A stretch of DNA of 64,000 nt from Burkholderia latens. Its GTDB lineage: Bacteria > Pseudomonadota > Gammaproteobacteria > Burkholderiales > Burkholderiaceae. A program made the translations under genes and the position numbers. Numbering within the stretch: the first letter of the stretch is position 1; each line of letters starts with the position of its first letter. Below, in pieces: positions 62,942 to 64,000 of this stretch. The notes below the pieces were generated by a model that saw nothing but the letters and a program-made list of their open reading frames with translations, searched no databases and had not been told where the DNA came from. The stretch spans positions 1 through 64,000 of the forward strand of contig NZ_CABVPL010000032.1 of the NCBI RefSeq assembly GCF_902499045.1, in the 5' to 3' direction.

Positions 62942-63961
62942 TTAGAACTCGATCGGATACGGCGCAAGCTCGCCGCGCTCGTATCGCTGCGGCAGGTCCG
63001 GCGTCGCGTTTTCCCACACGAGCAGCATCGAGCGCTTCGTCGAGTAGCCCTGATGCCGGATGTCGGCGGGCATCGCGCAGATGTCGCCGGCGCGCATCGT
63101 GATCCGCGCGCGCGGCGCACCGGTGTTCTTGTCGCCGATGTCCCACACGATTTCGTCGGACAGTTGCAGGAACCATTCGACGCGGTCGTTGCCATGGAAC
63201 ACCGGCAGGATGAATTCCTCGGTCGTCGGGCAGAACAGGCTGCGCCCGCACACGGACGTCACCGACGGGTTCCACGTCACGTCCGAGCGCGACAGGTACT
63301 TGAACAGGTTGAACGCGTGGAGTTCGCCTTCGAAGCCCGGCTTCACGTGCACTTCGGGCTCGTCCTGATCGACGTCGAGAAACGCGCGGTTGATCGGCAG
63401 CGCATCGCGCAGCGGCGAGTCGCCTTCAAGGCCCGGCATCCGGCGCGTCGCGATGCGCGTGCGCTCGATCGCCGCGACGTTTTCGCCATGCTTGCGGCCG
63501 AATGCGCTGCCCGTTTCCTCCGGCGCGGCGAACGGATCGAACCCTTCGTTGGTCCAGTCGTGCAGCATCGCCTTGAACGTCGCCATGATCGTCGGCGTGT
63601 CGAACGTCTCGGTGTAGTCGACGCCCGCTTCCTTCAGGATGCCGTTGAACGTGCCCGCATAGACGTCGACCTTGCCGTAGTGGTTGCGCGTGCCGAACAC
63701 ATGATCGAAGTTGACCCAGCCATAGAAGAAGCCCCACGCGACGTCGCGCATCATCGCGCGCAGGAATGCGTCCGCGGGGATCGCGTGCGTGCGGGTCTGG
63801 CCTTTCGCGGGCCAGCTGATCTTCACGAAATACTCGTCGCGCTGGAACGCGAATTCGCCGAGCTGGAAGCGGCGGTAGCCGGTGGCGGCATCGGCTTCCG
63901 TGGCCTGCACCAGATCGGCGGCGAAGCCTGCGGAAGGATCGAGGGTCTCGAGGGTGGCCAT
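62942..63961 (-). CDS. Cupin-like protein of the hydroxyquinol operon, first gene
   Basis: A 339-residue soluble protein. The C-terminal half holds a cupin-like barrel (VFHGNDRVEWFLQLSDEIVWDIGD, MRAGDICAMPADIRHQGYSTKRSMLLVWENA) similar to 3-hydroxyanthranilate-dioxygenase-type enzymes; His and Glu residues there could hold iron. The N-terminal half (FFYGWVNFDHVFGTRNHYGKVDVY) was not recognised. It is the first gene of the operon, with GGAG eight bases before the ATG, 32 bp upstream of the dehydrogenase. A ring-cleaving or monooxygenase-like step is plausible, unproven. Confidence 0.7.
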   Translation of the reverse strand: MATLETLDPSAGFAADLVQATEADAATGYRRFQLGEFAFQRDEYFVKISWPAKGQTRTHAIPADAFLRAMMRDVAWGFFYGWVNFDHVFGTRNHYGKVDVYAGTFNGILKEAGVDYTETFDTPTIMATFKAMLHDWTNEGFDPFAAPEETGSAFGRKHGENVAAIERTRIATRRMPGLEGDSPLRDALPINRAFLDVDQDEPEVHVKPGFEGELHAFNLFKYLSRSDVTWNPSVTSVCGRSLFCPTTEEFILPVFHGNDRVEWFLQLSDEIVWDIGDKNTGAPRARITMRAGDICAMPADIRHQGYSTKRSMLLVWENATPDLPQRYERGELAPYPIEF

Positions 63962-64000
63962 GACGTGTCTCCAGGAATAGTTGAACGGGTTCGAGCGGAC

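Noticed and set aside
1-64000. tRNA, rRNA, CRISPR array, insertion sequence or prophage
   Set aside because: Looked for clover-leaf genes, spaced repeats, transposases and integrases; none was recognised. Local repeats found are regulatory dyads or short tandem repeats.

Overview
The window is high-GC, tightly packed DNA with almost no strand bias in codon style between blocks. Its content (RsaM-type LuxR/LuxI unit, CsbD/BON small stress proteins, many LysR/AraC/LacI/MerR regulators, hydroxyquinol catabolism, uronate catabolism, TonB receptor, GlmS paralogue) fits a Burkholderia, most likely the Burkholderia cepacia complex, and an accessory-rich secondary replicon rather than a core chromosome. 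No rRNA, tRNA, CRISPR array, insertion sequence or phage gene was seen. Species and replicon are inference.

Layout. 0.1-5.5 kb: two exported alpha/beta hydrolases, a cytochrome P460-like protein, a flavin oxidase-like protein and an aminotransferase with a small companion gene. 5.7-23.9 kb: the centrepiece, a minus-strand run of about sixteen genes ending at a LuxI/RsaM/LuxR quorum-sensing unit. Its core order (fatty acyl-AMP ligase, two desaturases, acyl carrier protein, third desaturase, alpha/beta hydrolase, rubredoxin) is that of bacterial polyyne clusters. The extra fourth desaturase, Rieske oxygenase, FAD monooxygenase, ketosynthase, exporter and thiolase point to a cepacin-type, oxygenated polyyne. 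In the model inferred here, the ligase loads a fatty acid on the carrier protein, desaturases (electrons from rubredoxin) make alkynes, oxygenases add epoxide/lactone-type oxygen, the hydrolase releases, the MFS pump exports, and the thiolase protects the producer.

24.0-28.4 kb: an MHS transporter, a divergent M19 dipeptidase-like protein, a 4-vinyl-reductase-like protein and a PAS-LuxR regulator, resembling a methylated-amine (dimethylglycine-type) module, plus a VOC protein. 28.5-31.8 kb: membrane protein, D-amino-acid-oxidase-like enzyme and its likely periplasmic binding protein. 32.2-35.5 kb: a triple-PAS LuxR regulator among small stress genes (CsbD twice, BON, a proline-rich peptide, a 27-residue membrane peptide), with two copies of a 27-bp dyad. 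35.5-43.2 kb: 2-oxoadipate dioxygenase with divergent LysR, a TonB-dependent receptor with a Fur-like box, a GapN-like dehydrogenase and a LysE exporter. 43.8-50.1 kb: an old-yellow-enzyme homologue under a MerR-type promoter, then a uronate module (udh, LacI regulator, hexuronate transporter) with three copies of a LacI-type operator. 50.3-58.6 kb: Ada-AlkA and Ogt repair pair, Lrp and GlmS paralogue sharing a control region, a secreted protein, AraC, GST and porin. 58.8-64 kb: a hydroxyquinol catabolic operon (ferredoxin, YciI-like, intradiol dioxygenase, maleylacetate reductase, aldehyde dehydrogenase, cupin-like protein) that begins just inside the right edge.
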